DNA of 64,000 nucleotides, taken from the NCBI GenBank assembly GCA_001986395.2, contig MQVO02000033.1:1-64000 (forward strand), read 5' to 3'. This document shows positions 38,190-48,939 of this stretch, piece by piece. The position numbers were made by a program, and so were the translations under genes. This DNA is from Irpex lacteus. Its lineage: Eukaryota > Basidiomycota > Agaricomycetes > Polyporales > Irpicaceae. The notes under the pieces are model-generated. The model was not told the origin of the DNA, ran no database searches, and saw only the letters and a program-made list of their open reading frames with translations. The first letter of the stretch is position 1. Each line of letters starts with the position of its first letter.

Positions 38190-39220
38190 CGACAAATACT
38201 ATCGGTCCGCCAGCAACAGAACACCATTGGAGCACAGACAAAGAACGATCTCTCGCCAGTTATTCGATCCTGCTAAGCTAATTCTCTTTCACATCATCAC
38301 CAACGCAGCCCCCAATCATGTGCATTTTCTTCGCAGCCTCATAAAACGATCCCAGGAAGTTCATCGTCATCTTTTCATCATCACCATCAACGCCGCTATG
38401 GGCACCCATGTCTGCATTTTCTTCGCAGCCTCAGTAAACAATCCCTGCAGGTTCATCGACATCTTTTCATCACCCCCGTCAACGCAGCCCCCGTTCTGCA
38501 TTTTCTTCGCAGCCTGATATCCTACATGTAACGCACAAGGCGAAGCCACTGAAGGCTGAGATGGTTCTAGACGCGTCGAAGAGCTGGAGAGGGTGTCGCC
38601 GAACAGGATGGTCGAGCGAGGGTGGCTAGCATCAGGTAGGTTGCACATAGTCGCATAGGCAGCAGGAGAAATTCCGGCGAGAGCACAGGACATGGCGCCT
38701 AGCAGACTGTCAGCCACCGGTGTGAATCGCATACGAACTGAGTTGCTCACCGAAGGGCCAGACCAGCTGCATAAGGTGGCACGAATGTACCTCTGAGGGA
38801 CGATGAGGAACGCTACCCCAAGTATCGCGTATCAAGGGTGGGTGCCATGGGTGTGGTGGGTGGTAGAAAGGATAGACTACTGCTAAACGTTGGACAGTTG
38901 CGGGCCGGGTCACAGCGGGGGCGGCGCCACGACCGACGATGAGCAACAGAGGAGCGACTAGGACGAAGGATAGAAAGACATGTCGTAGAGCAGTTAGACC
39001 ATAGGTGACAGATATTGACTTGCGAGCCCTAGAGGAGGGAGGCGATAGGAGGGAAGATGGTGAAAGAGGGGAGAGAGCGGTGAGTGTTGGTTTGCGACGA
39101 CGACGAGGCTTTATAGGAATCCAACCACCACGGCTGACATAAGATCTGGGCGAGTCAAACAACGCGTTCGTCAGTCAACATACTGTAGTCACGTTCGATC
39201 GCGACGACGCGTTGTTTGGC
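38190..39220 (-). repeat. 1.3-kb repeat family, unit N1 (outermost, shortened)
   Basis: Reads on the minus strand. It starts with the hairpin at 39154-39220 (arms GCCAAACAACGCG / CGCGTTGTTTGGC; here the loop has ~14 extra bases and one arm base is changed). Then come the conserved CTATAAAG box (39109-39116) and the conserved intron-like element 38699-38750 (GTGAGC donor, GGCTGAC branch site, CTAG acceptor). Three copies of a direct repeat containing GGCTGCGAAGAAAATGCAG follow. The unit stops about 300-400 bp short of the tail seen in N2. Left edge is approximate. Confidence 0.8.
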
Positions 39221-40681
39221 ATCGCTCCAGAGTCCAGAATGAATCGGGGCGGCTGGACAAGTGGCAAAGTCAGCCGAGCCACAGAAAGAGCTCTTTCTTG
39301 CGCACGCACCAAATACTATTGACTTTTATTCGTTCAAAGACTCAGTGCGCCCTCTAAGTAGTCGTCCTGAATGATTAGGGTATGAATGTACGCGTAGCCA
39401 GGAGCACTGGATGTCTCGCGACGAGCTCGAAAGCTCGGCAAAGTTAAACGGGGCCGTTGGGTGTTGAAAAGGGCGATGAATGCCTATGTAAGAGCGTACG
39501 TAAGGCATGGGTACTGGGGACTGAGCGCTGAGTGCTGAAGCATCGACGGAGACGACTCGCAGTGACGTCAGATCAAGTTTGCTGGAAAACAAGATAAGAT
39601 TCGTAAGAACCCGACAGATCTAATCAGTCCGCCAGCCCCATGGGCACTTGCGCACAGGACAGAAACGATCCCTCGCCAGTAGGTAATAGCTGAGTTTCTC
39701 GACATTATTGAACTAATTCTTTTCATCACCACCACCTACGCAGCCCCCAATTCTGCATTTTCTTCGCAGCCTCATAAAATAATTCCAACAAGAAGTTCAT
39801 CGTCATTCTTTTCATCACCCCCACCAACGCAGCCCCCGTTCTGCATTTTCTTCGCAGCCTGATATCCCACATGTTACGCCCAAAGCGAGCCGAGTGGTAT
39901 TTGACCCCCGGAAGGCTGAGGTGGTCGTTCTAGATGCGTCGGAGAAGAGCCAGAGAGTATGTCGCCGAAGAGGATAGTCGAGCAAAGGCGGCTAGCATGA
40001 GGGTCGCATGTAGTGAAGGGAGGCGCAGCCAGCGAGAGAAATCCCAACGAGACAAGACATGGTATCTAGCAGGCTGTCAGCCACCGACATGAATCGCAAA
40101 CGAACTGAGTTGCTCACCGAAAGACCCACCAGCTGCATGCACTGTCGGCTGACATGATAAATCGTCCCTGTTCGTCTGTGGCCTTTGGCAGCCTTCGGCG
40201 GGCGAGAAGCGACCAGTGCGATGTGAGTAGTCGTTCGGATAGAAGGGACGAAAGATATAGATCGAGTACGAGTTCAACCTGAGGCCTGAGGTCTCGTGGG
40301 TCGAGGAGGATAGAGGGCTGTCAGGTATCTGCGAGTGCCATTCAGAGTGGCGGATGGGTTGCAGACCAGGTCACGGCTGGGAGGACGTCACGACCGACGA
40401 TAAGCAACAAGTTGACGACGAGAGACGAAGGCTATGTGAAGACATGTCGTAGACAAGGTAGACCGTATGTGACAGACGTTGACTCCGAGCCCTAGAGGAG
40501 GCAATCGAGAGGAGGGAAGGTGGTGGAAGAGAGGAAAGAGCAGTGCGGCCTGACTTACGACGACGGGGGATGGGGGAAGGGCTTTATAGAAATCCAACCG
40601 CCACGGCTGACATAAGACTGGCAGACGAGCCAAACAACGCGTCCGTCAGTCACGTTCGATCACGACGACGCGTTGTTTGGC
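39221..40681 (-). repeat. 1.3-kb repeat family, unit N2
   Basis: Complete unit of ~1,461 bp on the minus strand. Hairpin 40629-40681 (53 bp), TATAAAG box at about 40582-40588, intron-like element about 40063-40115, two copies of the GGCTGCGAAGAAAATGCAG repeat near 39750 and 39840, and a long tail running to the N1 hairpin. Short frames exist (for example MSSHSLRLSSSTCC after the promoter) but differ from unit to unit. Confidence 0.82.
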
Positions 40682-42015
40682 TTCGGTCGAGAACGGGATG
40701 CTGGACATGTTGAAGTGCAAAGTCAGCCACTGCCAGCCTCTTCTCACGCACGAGGCACGCATGACTCTGTGCACCCTCCAAGTAGTCACATTTGACGATT
40801 GGGATGTAGACGTACGTACGTGTATCTAGCACAGGATACTATCTCATGACAAGAGCCCCGCAAAGTTCATCGTGGCCTTTGGGTGTATTGTCCCTTGAAG
40901 ACATGTTCAAGGACGTAGGCCTAGGGCACGGATAGAGAGTGTTGAGCGTTGAGTGCTGAGTGCTGGATGCGTTGAAAGAGACGAGTGACGTCACATCAAA
41001 TTTGCCGAACGAGAACAAGATAAAAGCAGACAGATCTAATCAGTCCCCAGCCACCCGCGCTACAGGACAGCAATGATCCCTCGCCAGTATGTAATAGCTA
41101 GAGTCCTCGACATCAATAGACTAATTCTCTTCATCACCCCCGCCAACGCAGCCCCCAGTTCTGCATTTTCTTCGCAGCCTCAGAAAAAAATCCCTGCAAG
41201 TTCATGTTCATCGACATCTTTTCATCACCTCCGTCAACGCAGCCCCCAATTCTGCATTTTCTTCGCAGCCTGATATCCCGCATGTAATGCCCAAGGCGAA
41301 GCCCCAGAAAACTGAGGTGGTCGTTCTAGACGTCGACGAGCTGGAGAGGGTGTCGCCGAACAGGATGGTCGAGCGAGGATGGCTAGCATCGGGTAGGTTG
41401 CACGTAGTCGCCAGATGTGAATGGAGGTATGGCTAGCACCCAACATAGTGCCTACTAATGGACTGTTAGCCACTGACACCGACACGAATCGCAAACGAAC
41501 TGGGTTGCTCACCGAAAGGCCAACCAGCTTCATGTAGAGGCGGACATACTACATCGCTGCCGTTTACGCGCGGCCTCCTCGGCAGAAGGGAGCGGTCTCA
41601 TATACCGGTCAGCGCCATGAAGGGTGGTAGATGATAGAGAAGGTCGGCTACTGCTGAATGTTGGAGGATTGCAGGTCAGGTCATGCCGAGTAGGGCAACA
41701 CGACAGACGACGAACAACAGAGGGCCGAGGACGAGGACGAGGACGAGGACGATGAAGGCCAGAGAGACATGTCGTAGACCGGGTAGGCTGTAGACGGTAT
41801 AGACGTAAGCTCGTTGCGACTTGCGAGACCTACAGAGGCAGACGGAGAGGAAGGATGATGATGGAAGAGAGGAGAGAGCGGTGTGGCCTGACTTACGACG
41901 ACGGGGGGAGGGGGAAGGACTTTATAGAAATCCAACCACCGTGGCTGACATAAGACAGACGAGCCAAACAACGCGTTCGTCTGTCACGTTCGATCGCGAC
42001 GACGCGTTGTTTGGC
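40682..42015 (-). repeat. 1.3-kb repeat family, unit N3 (next to the gene block)
   Basis: Unit of ~1,334 bp on the minus strand. Hairpin 41963-42015 (53 bp), TATAAAG box 41920-41926, GTGAGC...CTAG intron-like element around 41455-41512, and paired GGCTGCGAAGAAAATGCAG repeats near 41160 and 41250. It shares small indels with N2 in the promoter-proximal part (C-rich tract after the TATA box), so N2 and N3 are close relatives. A further ~65 bp to about 42080 resembles the sequence that precedes the hairpin in other units. Confidence 0.82.
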
Positions 42016-42282
42016 GTTGGTCCAGAATGGGACGGGGCGGCTGGACGAGAGCGAAGTCAGCCTCTTCTCGCGCACGCACCAGCCTGAGATAATGCTGCAG
42101 AAACCGCATCAGACAAAAACATACATTTCATTTGGCAAGTTAGCCAACTCGAAGGCTACAGTTGTACATTCAATCGCGTGATATTACTGTACATGGGAAG
42201 CATCCAGGAGAAGAGTCACGGTGGCATGCATAAGAGTGTATACTCATATACGCGAGCTCCATTGCTGCTGGAACACCCGGTA

Positions 42283-44449
42283 CTATACCGATACCAACTG
42301 GGCTATATCCTCGTTCATCAGGATGTGTTTCATGAACACACTGTCTTTCAACAGGGCGATGGTGTTCTCTTCTGCACCTTTCTGTGGTTCCGCGTGGAGA
42401 TATGGTGTCGGCTTACCAACCCATTCCCCGTTTTTCCCCCAGTTACGGAAGAACTTATCCAATAGGTCCCAACGTTTCGCAGTAAAAATGTAGCTCAATC
42501 CCGCGCGCCATGCACTGTCGAGTGCACCCTCCACCCATGCGTGATGAGTACTGAGTGCTTCACCAGCGAAGTGAAGGCGTCCATCAACAGCCGGGTCGGT
42601 GAGGGATGTGTAAACATTCTTGAATTTTCCTGGACCGAAGAAGGCAAACGCGCCTGTGAAACATTCGCGAGTATCAGTGGTAGTTATAGCTGTGAGACAA
42701 TTACACCGAGCATACCTAACGTGTATGAGTCTTGCGACCAGCTCCAAGGGAACGTCTCGATGAGTTGGTCGCGAAGGAACTCGATCTCAACGTTATGGAT
42801 TCTGGCGAGCTCTCGTATAACGAGTTCTTCCAGCCTACCTTTCTGGTCTGGGATGAGTCCGGCGAGGCGCTCCGCATCCTCCGTCCAGGTATAGCTTGCG
42901 ATCAGCACAGTTGATTGTCCTGCTTCAGCTTGGCCATATGAAGGGTAGACGACTGTGCCAAGCGGCGAGTCGCTGTATGTCTGCCCGCCAACGATATTGA
43001 TTGGCTGGCCGCTGTTATTCTTCGCAAGCGTCCACCAGGCTGTGAGGAACTGCATGCCGATCTTGACTGAAGGACCATAGTTCAGCTGACGAAGCGCATT
43101 GGACTGCATAGGTCTAAGCCCTGCGTCCGATAGATCGAGTGTGCGTAGAACAGGAAGGGGGATGGTGGAGATGACTTGTGCGAAGCGCTGCGTGCCGTGA
43201 GCGGTGGAGACGTCCACACCGACAGTTCTGCCATTCATGTCCTTCACAGCTTTGATGCCAGTGACATACTTGTTGAAGACGAATGCATCCATGCGTTTAC
43301 TGCTGATATACTTGTGCATCGTGTCGGCGATGAAAGAGGCTCCACCGCTGTTATGTGGCGAGTCAATAGAGTTCATAGCAGATGTAGCGACTGAGCCTAC
43401 CTGACACAGTGCCATTTAGTCTTGGGATAGTTGGTGCCGTCGAACCCAAAAGCAACCGATTCAAGGACTAACTCCGAGTAGGCACGATCGAATGAGCCTG
43501 TAGAGCTCTCAAAGGTTTCGATCCAGTTCACCACGTCGGAGGTGAGCGGCGCGTCGGGCAACCCAAAGCCCGCGAGGTCTCTGCTCGGCCTGTATATAGT
43601 GATCATGTACGCGCGAGCAGAGTAGCTATCGTATCTCAGAAGCTCATCAAGTCCTTCGTGTATTCCATTTCCCCGCCGAAAATCGTCCAAAATTCCAAGA
43701 GCATGTTTCTTTATCACATCTGTGAGGATGCGCCCAGCCCCCGCGGCGACATATGGTCGCGAGAACGTGTCCCCAATGACTTCATAGTCACGGAACTCGT
43801 TCTCGATTCGGGGAGCACCCTGAGTGACGGTGATGTCGTTATAAGAGAGTAGAGCCGAGTTATTCGCAAAAATGTATGGCTTCAGGGATGAGCTGAGGGC
43901 GAATCCGTCTCTGTTTAGAGGGGGGTAATGAAAGAGATGGAACAGGCGTCGCATGGCGCTGATCTCGGGAAAGCGCATTGCGCCCACGTCAAAGTAGTTG
44001 AATGGCTCGCCGACCTTGTTGGGGAAGGTATGAGTGTAAAGTCGACCGCCAACGCAGCCGCGGGCCTCAATCACTTTGAAGGGAACGCCAAGGTCTAGGA
44101 GAATGAGGGCCGTATAGAGGCCACCAGGTCCTGCAAAATGTCTGTCAGCATCGCTTCCAATCATTAGCGAGTGTTAACATTTACCAGCCCCGATGATTCC
44201 GACGGTCTCTTCTGAAGCAGCATCTCGTTTAGTTGCAGTAATGCTGAGTGATTGCATAGCCGATGCCCAGGCATTGATGTGCTCATTGAAGTATGCGTCC
44301 CTATCTACGGTCTGCACGGGGAAGGGTTGGTGAATCTTCACGTCATCGTGGATGATCTTATGACCAAAGAGGGCATAGACATCCTGAAGGTTGGGTTGGG
44401 ACTCTGGGTCGGCGATGCCTGTGTAAGGAGGGGGTGCGGGAGACGCCAT
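42283..44449 (-). CDS. L-amino-acid oxidase/flavin amine oxidase, frameshifted in mid-gene
   Basis: FAD enzyme oxidising L-amino acids to 2-oxo acids, ammonia and H2O2. Exons: 44185-44449, then a long exon 42716-44130, then 42283-42653. Blocks: FAD-binding GIIGAGPGGLYTALILLDLG (split by intron 1), EARGCVGGRLYTH, YFDVGAMRFPEI, QFLTAWWTLAKNNSGQPIN, YPSYGQAEAGQSTVLIASYT, and the second FAD motif GRLHFAGEALSTHHAWVEGA. No signal peptide. At ~43395-43402 the frame ...YPKTKWHCVR runs into TAG, while the continuation GSVATSAMNSIDSPHNSGGA is in the neighbouring frame. The long exon is one base short of the length required by its two junction phases. No intron fits the gap. Either the gene is broken here or the assembly dropped one base. 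Confidence 0.85.
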
Positions 44450-46808
44450 GGGGTAACGTTTGGCTGTTGAAAGGAGTACGAACGGTTGAAGATTATATAG
44501 CACACAGGGTATTGCACCAACGTGTGTCGATTATATCGGTGGTACAGCTCTAGTTGGCACGGGTATCATCAGATGACTGGGCCGAGAATTCCATGCTCTC
44601 GTGTAAGCGGGCTCTTTGTGAATGGACGTCTGGCGTGGAGATAGAAAACAGGGGCCCCTTCGTTTTCCATGCAAGTCAAGAGTGGCTTAATTCCCGTGCA
44701 ATCGATAATTAGATTGATGTGCAAACGATGAATGGTACTAGCGAGCCTTACCGGTGCCATACGTCCACGATCCGGAGCCATACTACGAACCATGACTGGG
44801 AATCGATGGAACGAAGGAGCTTGACATGCGTGGGCTGAGGTCATGAGGATGCCTTTAAGTTGAATGGGCGGGACGCACTATGGAGTAGAGGCTCGAAAAG
44901 AAAGTGTGAGCTCCCGAGGGTACTCCACATGAGCTGGTATTGACGATATGTTGAGTGGTACCGCCGGTTCTCCCAACGATATCCCTCAGGCTTCTGTGGA
45001 CGAACTAGTACTGCCAGTAGTAGACCCTGAGGACTAATAATCGATTCATCCAATCAAGGCGTTGTATTGTGGCCTGGCGATGAGCCAGCCTGAGGAACGG
45101 TAGAGCACCAGGCAAGGCTCGGCCAATCCAGCTACTAGTAATGGGTATGTCAGTCATGAAAAGTCCAGAGCAAATGTTAGCCCAATAACAACGCAAACAT
45201 ACCCCCAGCTGACCATCCCATGAGACTCAAGGAGCATGCCCCCCATTTCCATGTTCCCATAATTTGCTGATTCGTATTTCCAGATCGATATGAGGCTCCG
45301 AAGCCTACATCCACGTTTGAGGTCAAGGCTCTTGCGGCTGAGGAACCTGTTCCTATACACGCTCTTCAACTCTTCAATGGGTACGACAGCAAGAGAAAAC
45401 GTACCGCGGAGCACATGCCATCGTGTACCAAAACTGGAAACACAGCATGCAAGTATATGTTCCCCGCATACGTCCAGCTTTACACACCATCGGGTGTAAA
45501 TACATGGATTACTGAGCGACGATGTGAATGCGTTTGGATGTCGACATTGTCTGTAGTAGGAAGTATCGTATCGTCGGCCAAACGCCAAACAGAAATATGT
45601 GGGCTTTACTATACCATCACGATGGCTCATAAGTATGCGTGGACCTGAAAAACGTTCCAAGGTTGTCACTCGATCTGAGGTCAAGCTGACTCGACTCTAG
45701 ATCTGCGAAATCATCCATAGACACCGTCAGCTTTCGAACCCGAGTTAAGTGAACATCTAGTGTAGAACCGTACCATGATTTCACCCCGAATGTCATTGGG
45801 GCATTATCGTCGGTAAAGCGCAGCGTTGAAGTGCCTTCTTGCTTCCCAGACATGTCCCAGGGGTTTGACCGCATGGCGAGCGTATGTTTTGAGACCGTCC
45901 TATCGCAATCCAGAGGTCGTAAACCCCGAATATCCGTCGATGGCCACGTCGTCTACTTGCAGTTACCTAAGAAAGGCACCTATAACGAGGGTTGGGAGAG
46001 GTTTAACTACGACGTATGATGCTCGAGTCGTCTACCAGGGCAATGTGCCTTCCGTCTGGGTATTTCGAGCTATGAGAGGTTCTCCCTGGTATGGGTATGA
46101 TTATAGCCCACTATTAAAGCTGTGAGTATATTCCTCTGGAATGGAAAGGTGGATGAGTCACTCACGTCTATGCTCATACATACGACGAGGCAATTGATAT
46201 GATAGAGAGCGCCCTTCTACTTAATACTGACGCCTTGCTGTTATCATCAACTCACACTCGGAAGGCAAAAACGGGATATGCTGGGAATGCTTAGCAGTAG
46301 GAAATTATCACACCTACCGACAACATGTGTAGCCCGTTTACCGTGAACCCGCACCGCAGAAACTGACATAAATTTGCCTGAACAGGAACTCACGGACACG
46401 AGAACGCATACCCGTCTATCGAGTTGAAGCATCGGCTGTTAGAAGGAGAGACAGTTATTAGTCGTCGATGAGGTTTACGGAGGAGAGAATACTCGCCTTT
46501 ATCGGAGAGCTCCTACTTATTGTTTCTTCAGAAGATGGCTTTGAGGTCGTTAGTAAAACACTAACGCATCACTTGCCTCCCAAAGCTTAAAGATCGACAC
46601 ATTAGTAGTAACAGTCAGAAAGACACATACCTACGAAGAAACAATTGAGCGAAAGTAAACCTGAACTGAACAAAGATAAACAACTAATATGACAGCCACA
46701 GCTGAGCCGACGTCTATTCGCTTGCAAACTTCAAGTTGGTTATATCCTTGTATGTTGTGCCCCATGCTGCTACTTCATAGTATACTGCCTGCTGAAGAAG
46801 AAGAAGGA
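44450..46808 (-). other. Region with possible orphan coding fragments (-)
   Basis: The first ~100 bp are the oxidase promoter. Two minus-strand stretches look protein-like: ~45617-45950 (TSTLRFTDDNAPMTFGVKSW ... RKLTVSMDDFADLESSQLD) and ~45200-45450 (GTFSLAVVPIEELKSVYRNR ... WKYESANYGNMEMGG). They could be exons of one orphan gene but I found no consistent splicing, no start and no family. A plus-strand frame across 45831-46125 is an alternative reading. The 46130-46808 part holds nothing I recognise. Confidence 0.3.
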
Positions 46809-48658
46809 TCACGGCTCCCAAGGACTCCCAGCCTGCCCCCCAACACCCGCAGTCAAGAACACAGCGCTCCCGTCCTTATCGATGTAGAAGCAGTCCTCCA
46901 GCCTAACTCCGACCTACCAGCGAAGCGTCCATCAGTGTCGACATTCGTTTTAACATCGATACCCCGAGGGCACAAGAGTAGGAGTGCGTGGTAGACGTAC
47001 CTGACCCTCGATGTAAACACCCGGCTCGTCCGAGAACGCATGGCCAGTGAGTATGACGTCGTCCGAGCCTCCTCGCAGGTATGGCGATTCGTGTACTTCC
47101 ATTCCGATACCTACACACACACCACCATCACCTCTCATCAGTTTTCACTCTCCTCAAAAACACCTCCAAACTTCGAACACGCAAATCCGAGAAACAAACG
47201 CACCATGTCCAAGCCGATGAGTAAACCACCCCCCAAAGCCCTCACTCTCCACAACAAGCCTCGCAGCCCGATCCACCTCCGCTGTGATAGTACCGTTGTG
47301 AGCGGCAGCGATGGCGGCGCTCTGCGCGGAGTAGACGACGCCCCAGATGTCGAGGTGGCCTTGGGGGATGGTGGAGTCTTGTAGGGCGAATGTCTGTGTG
47401 AGGGTGGTTAGTGGTTGTTTGGGGGGGGGGGGGGGTGGGGGTGTGGAAGGATGGAGGGGAGGAGGTGCGTACACGTGTGACGTCGCTGTGGTACCCGTGC
47501 AGTTCACCTCCACAGTCGATAAGAACATAATCCTTCTTTTCGAGCGTTCTGTCTGTGCCTTTCCCGTGCGGGAGAGCTGCACCAGCTGTACATCGTACAC
47601 ATCAGTCAATTCATCGTTCTGCGCGTGAGATAGAATCATATAAAGCTGTGTACGTACGTCCGAAGAGAACTATCGAGTCGAGGCTTTTGAGACCTGCGGC
47701 GGTGAGAGCATCTCGGATTAAGGTCTTGGCTTCGGACTCTTTGATGCCTATGTAGAGCTGTTTGCGGACGGCTCTGATGGCGAGGACGGTGACCTGCAAC
47801 GAGAGACGTAAGGATACACTTCGACAAAGAATGCAGAGAACGTACCTCGTTAACGCACTTCATAATATCCAGCTCCTCCTCCGTCTTCCGCTCCCTCAAA
47901 CGCCTCACTTCAACGGGTGCGCTAGACACACGCGCATGCGTGCCCACAGCCTCCTGCAGCCCATCAACCACAAAGTTCCTCATCGCACCGTCCACAAATA
48001 TCTTTCCAGTACTTCCTTCAAAGGCTTTCAGTCCGGGAATAGCAGACACCGCGATCTCATACGGATTAGCGTCCTCCGGCCACTCAGGATACGCAATCTC
48101 CTTCCCACTAGGAATAGGCAATCCCCTCGCCCTCGTCGCCTCAAACGCAGGCGTAAGCACCGACACGTTCGCACTCACAGCGCCGTTCTTATCCACATTC
48201 GGAGTGATTAACAGGAGCAAAGGGCGCTCGGAGAGGTACCAGTTGTCCAGGGAGAGGTTGGCGTAGTAGGCTGCGTTGGCTCCTGGTTCGGCTATGTAGG
48301 CGGAGGCTCCGAGGGAGTGGAGGGTTTGGGCGAGACGGTCTTGGCGGGCTATGAAGGAGGTGGGTGGGATTGGTTTGGTGTGTGCGCAGTGGGTTGCGAG
48401 GGAGGAGAAGTCGGGCGTTGCAGGGCGTTGTGGGTGCTGTGATACTGAGAAGGAGAGGTGGTAGAGGAGGGTGAGGAGGGCTGCTGCTGCCAGCGAGAGC
48501 GTCGTAACCTGTCCGTAGCGACGTCAGCACCGTCCCAGTCACCTCGTAGTATGAACTGAACTGCTCACTCTACTCAACCGTGATCGAAGAGCACATCTTC
48601 CCTTAGACGTCGCTTTCTCGCCACCGAGCTCAAAGTCTCCCTTCGTGCTCATACTCAT
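46809..48658 (-). CDS. Membrane-anchored M24 peptidase (Xaa-Pro aminopeptidase/prolidase type)
   Basis: Metallopeptidase of the creatinase/prolidase fold, releasing residues next to proline. Exons begin 48569-48658, 47846-48508, 47658-47793 and about 47474-47585, with further exons to 46809. Residues ~31-50 form a signal-anchor (LSLAAAALLTLLYHLSFSVS), so a type II membrane or secretory-pathway protein. The N-terminal creatinase-like domain includes FIARQDRLAQTLHSLGASAY. The catalytic domain has all five metal ligands in order: Asp in VLIDCGG, Asp in GYHSDVTR, His in WFTHRLGHGIGMEVHE, Glu in the same block, and Glu in VGVRLEDCFYI. Other family blocks are AALPHGKGTD and HAFSDEPGVYIEGQ. A 15-G homopolymer lies in one intron. 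It shares a 281-bp divergent promoter with the AlkB gene. Confidence 0.92.
47421..47435. repeat. G15 homopolymer in an intron of the M24 peptidase gene
   Basis: Fifteen consecutive G on the plus strand, then T and four more G. On the transcribed strand it is a C-run before the acceptor that leads into TFALQDSTIPQGH. A place where read errors and length variation are likely. Confidence 0.9.
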
Positions 48659-48939
48659 CGTCGTCGGTCGGAGAGCGTCGGTGAGTGCGTTATCGAGTGG
48701 TTGGGAGCAAGACACGGAAGCGGAGGTCCATCGCTGAGAAGACCGTATGGACACCCTCGATAGCGGCAGCTCGGCTGTCCATCACGAATTCCACGCTCTA
48801 TATTGCGGACGCACGTGATCGTGTCATTTGACGCGTTTGCCGCTAAATTAGCTGGCTTTTCTCTTCACCACGACCTTCCTTCTTTGCTGCTGCAGTTCGA
48901 GACGCACGGCTGCAGATTATTGGTGTAGCGTATCGATAG
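48659..48939. promoter_or_regulatory. Divergent promoter of the M24 peptidase and CUE-AlkB-GRF genes
   Basis: 281 bp separate the two start codons, so both promoters and 5' UTRs must share it. It contains CACGTG at about 48813. No clear TATA box in either direction. Confidence 0.5.

Noticed and set aside
38710..39162. 150-codon ORF in repeat unit N1 as a membrane protein gene
   Set aside because: The equivalent frame is broken or different in the other five units, so no conserved product can be defended.
38190..42080. Repeat arrays as LTRs or LTR retrotransposons
   Set aside because: No TG...CA ends, primer-binding site, polypurine tract or reverse transcriptase between the units; the units are tandem, not paired.
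47154..47639. 161-codon minus ORF spanning the G15 run as one exon
   Set aside because: It merges two true exons of the M24 peptidase through an intron; HSDVTR joins to TFALQD only after splicing.
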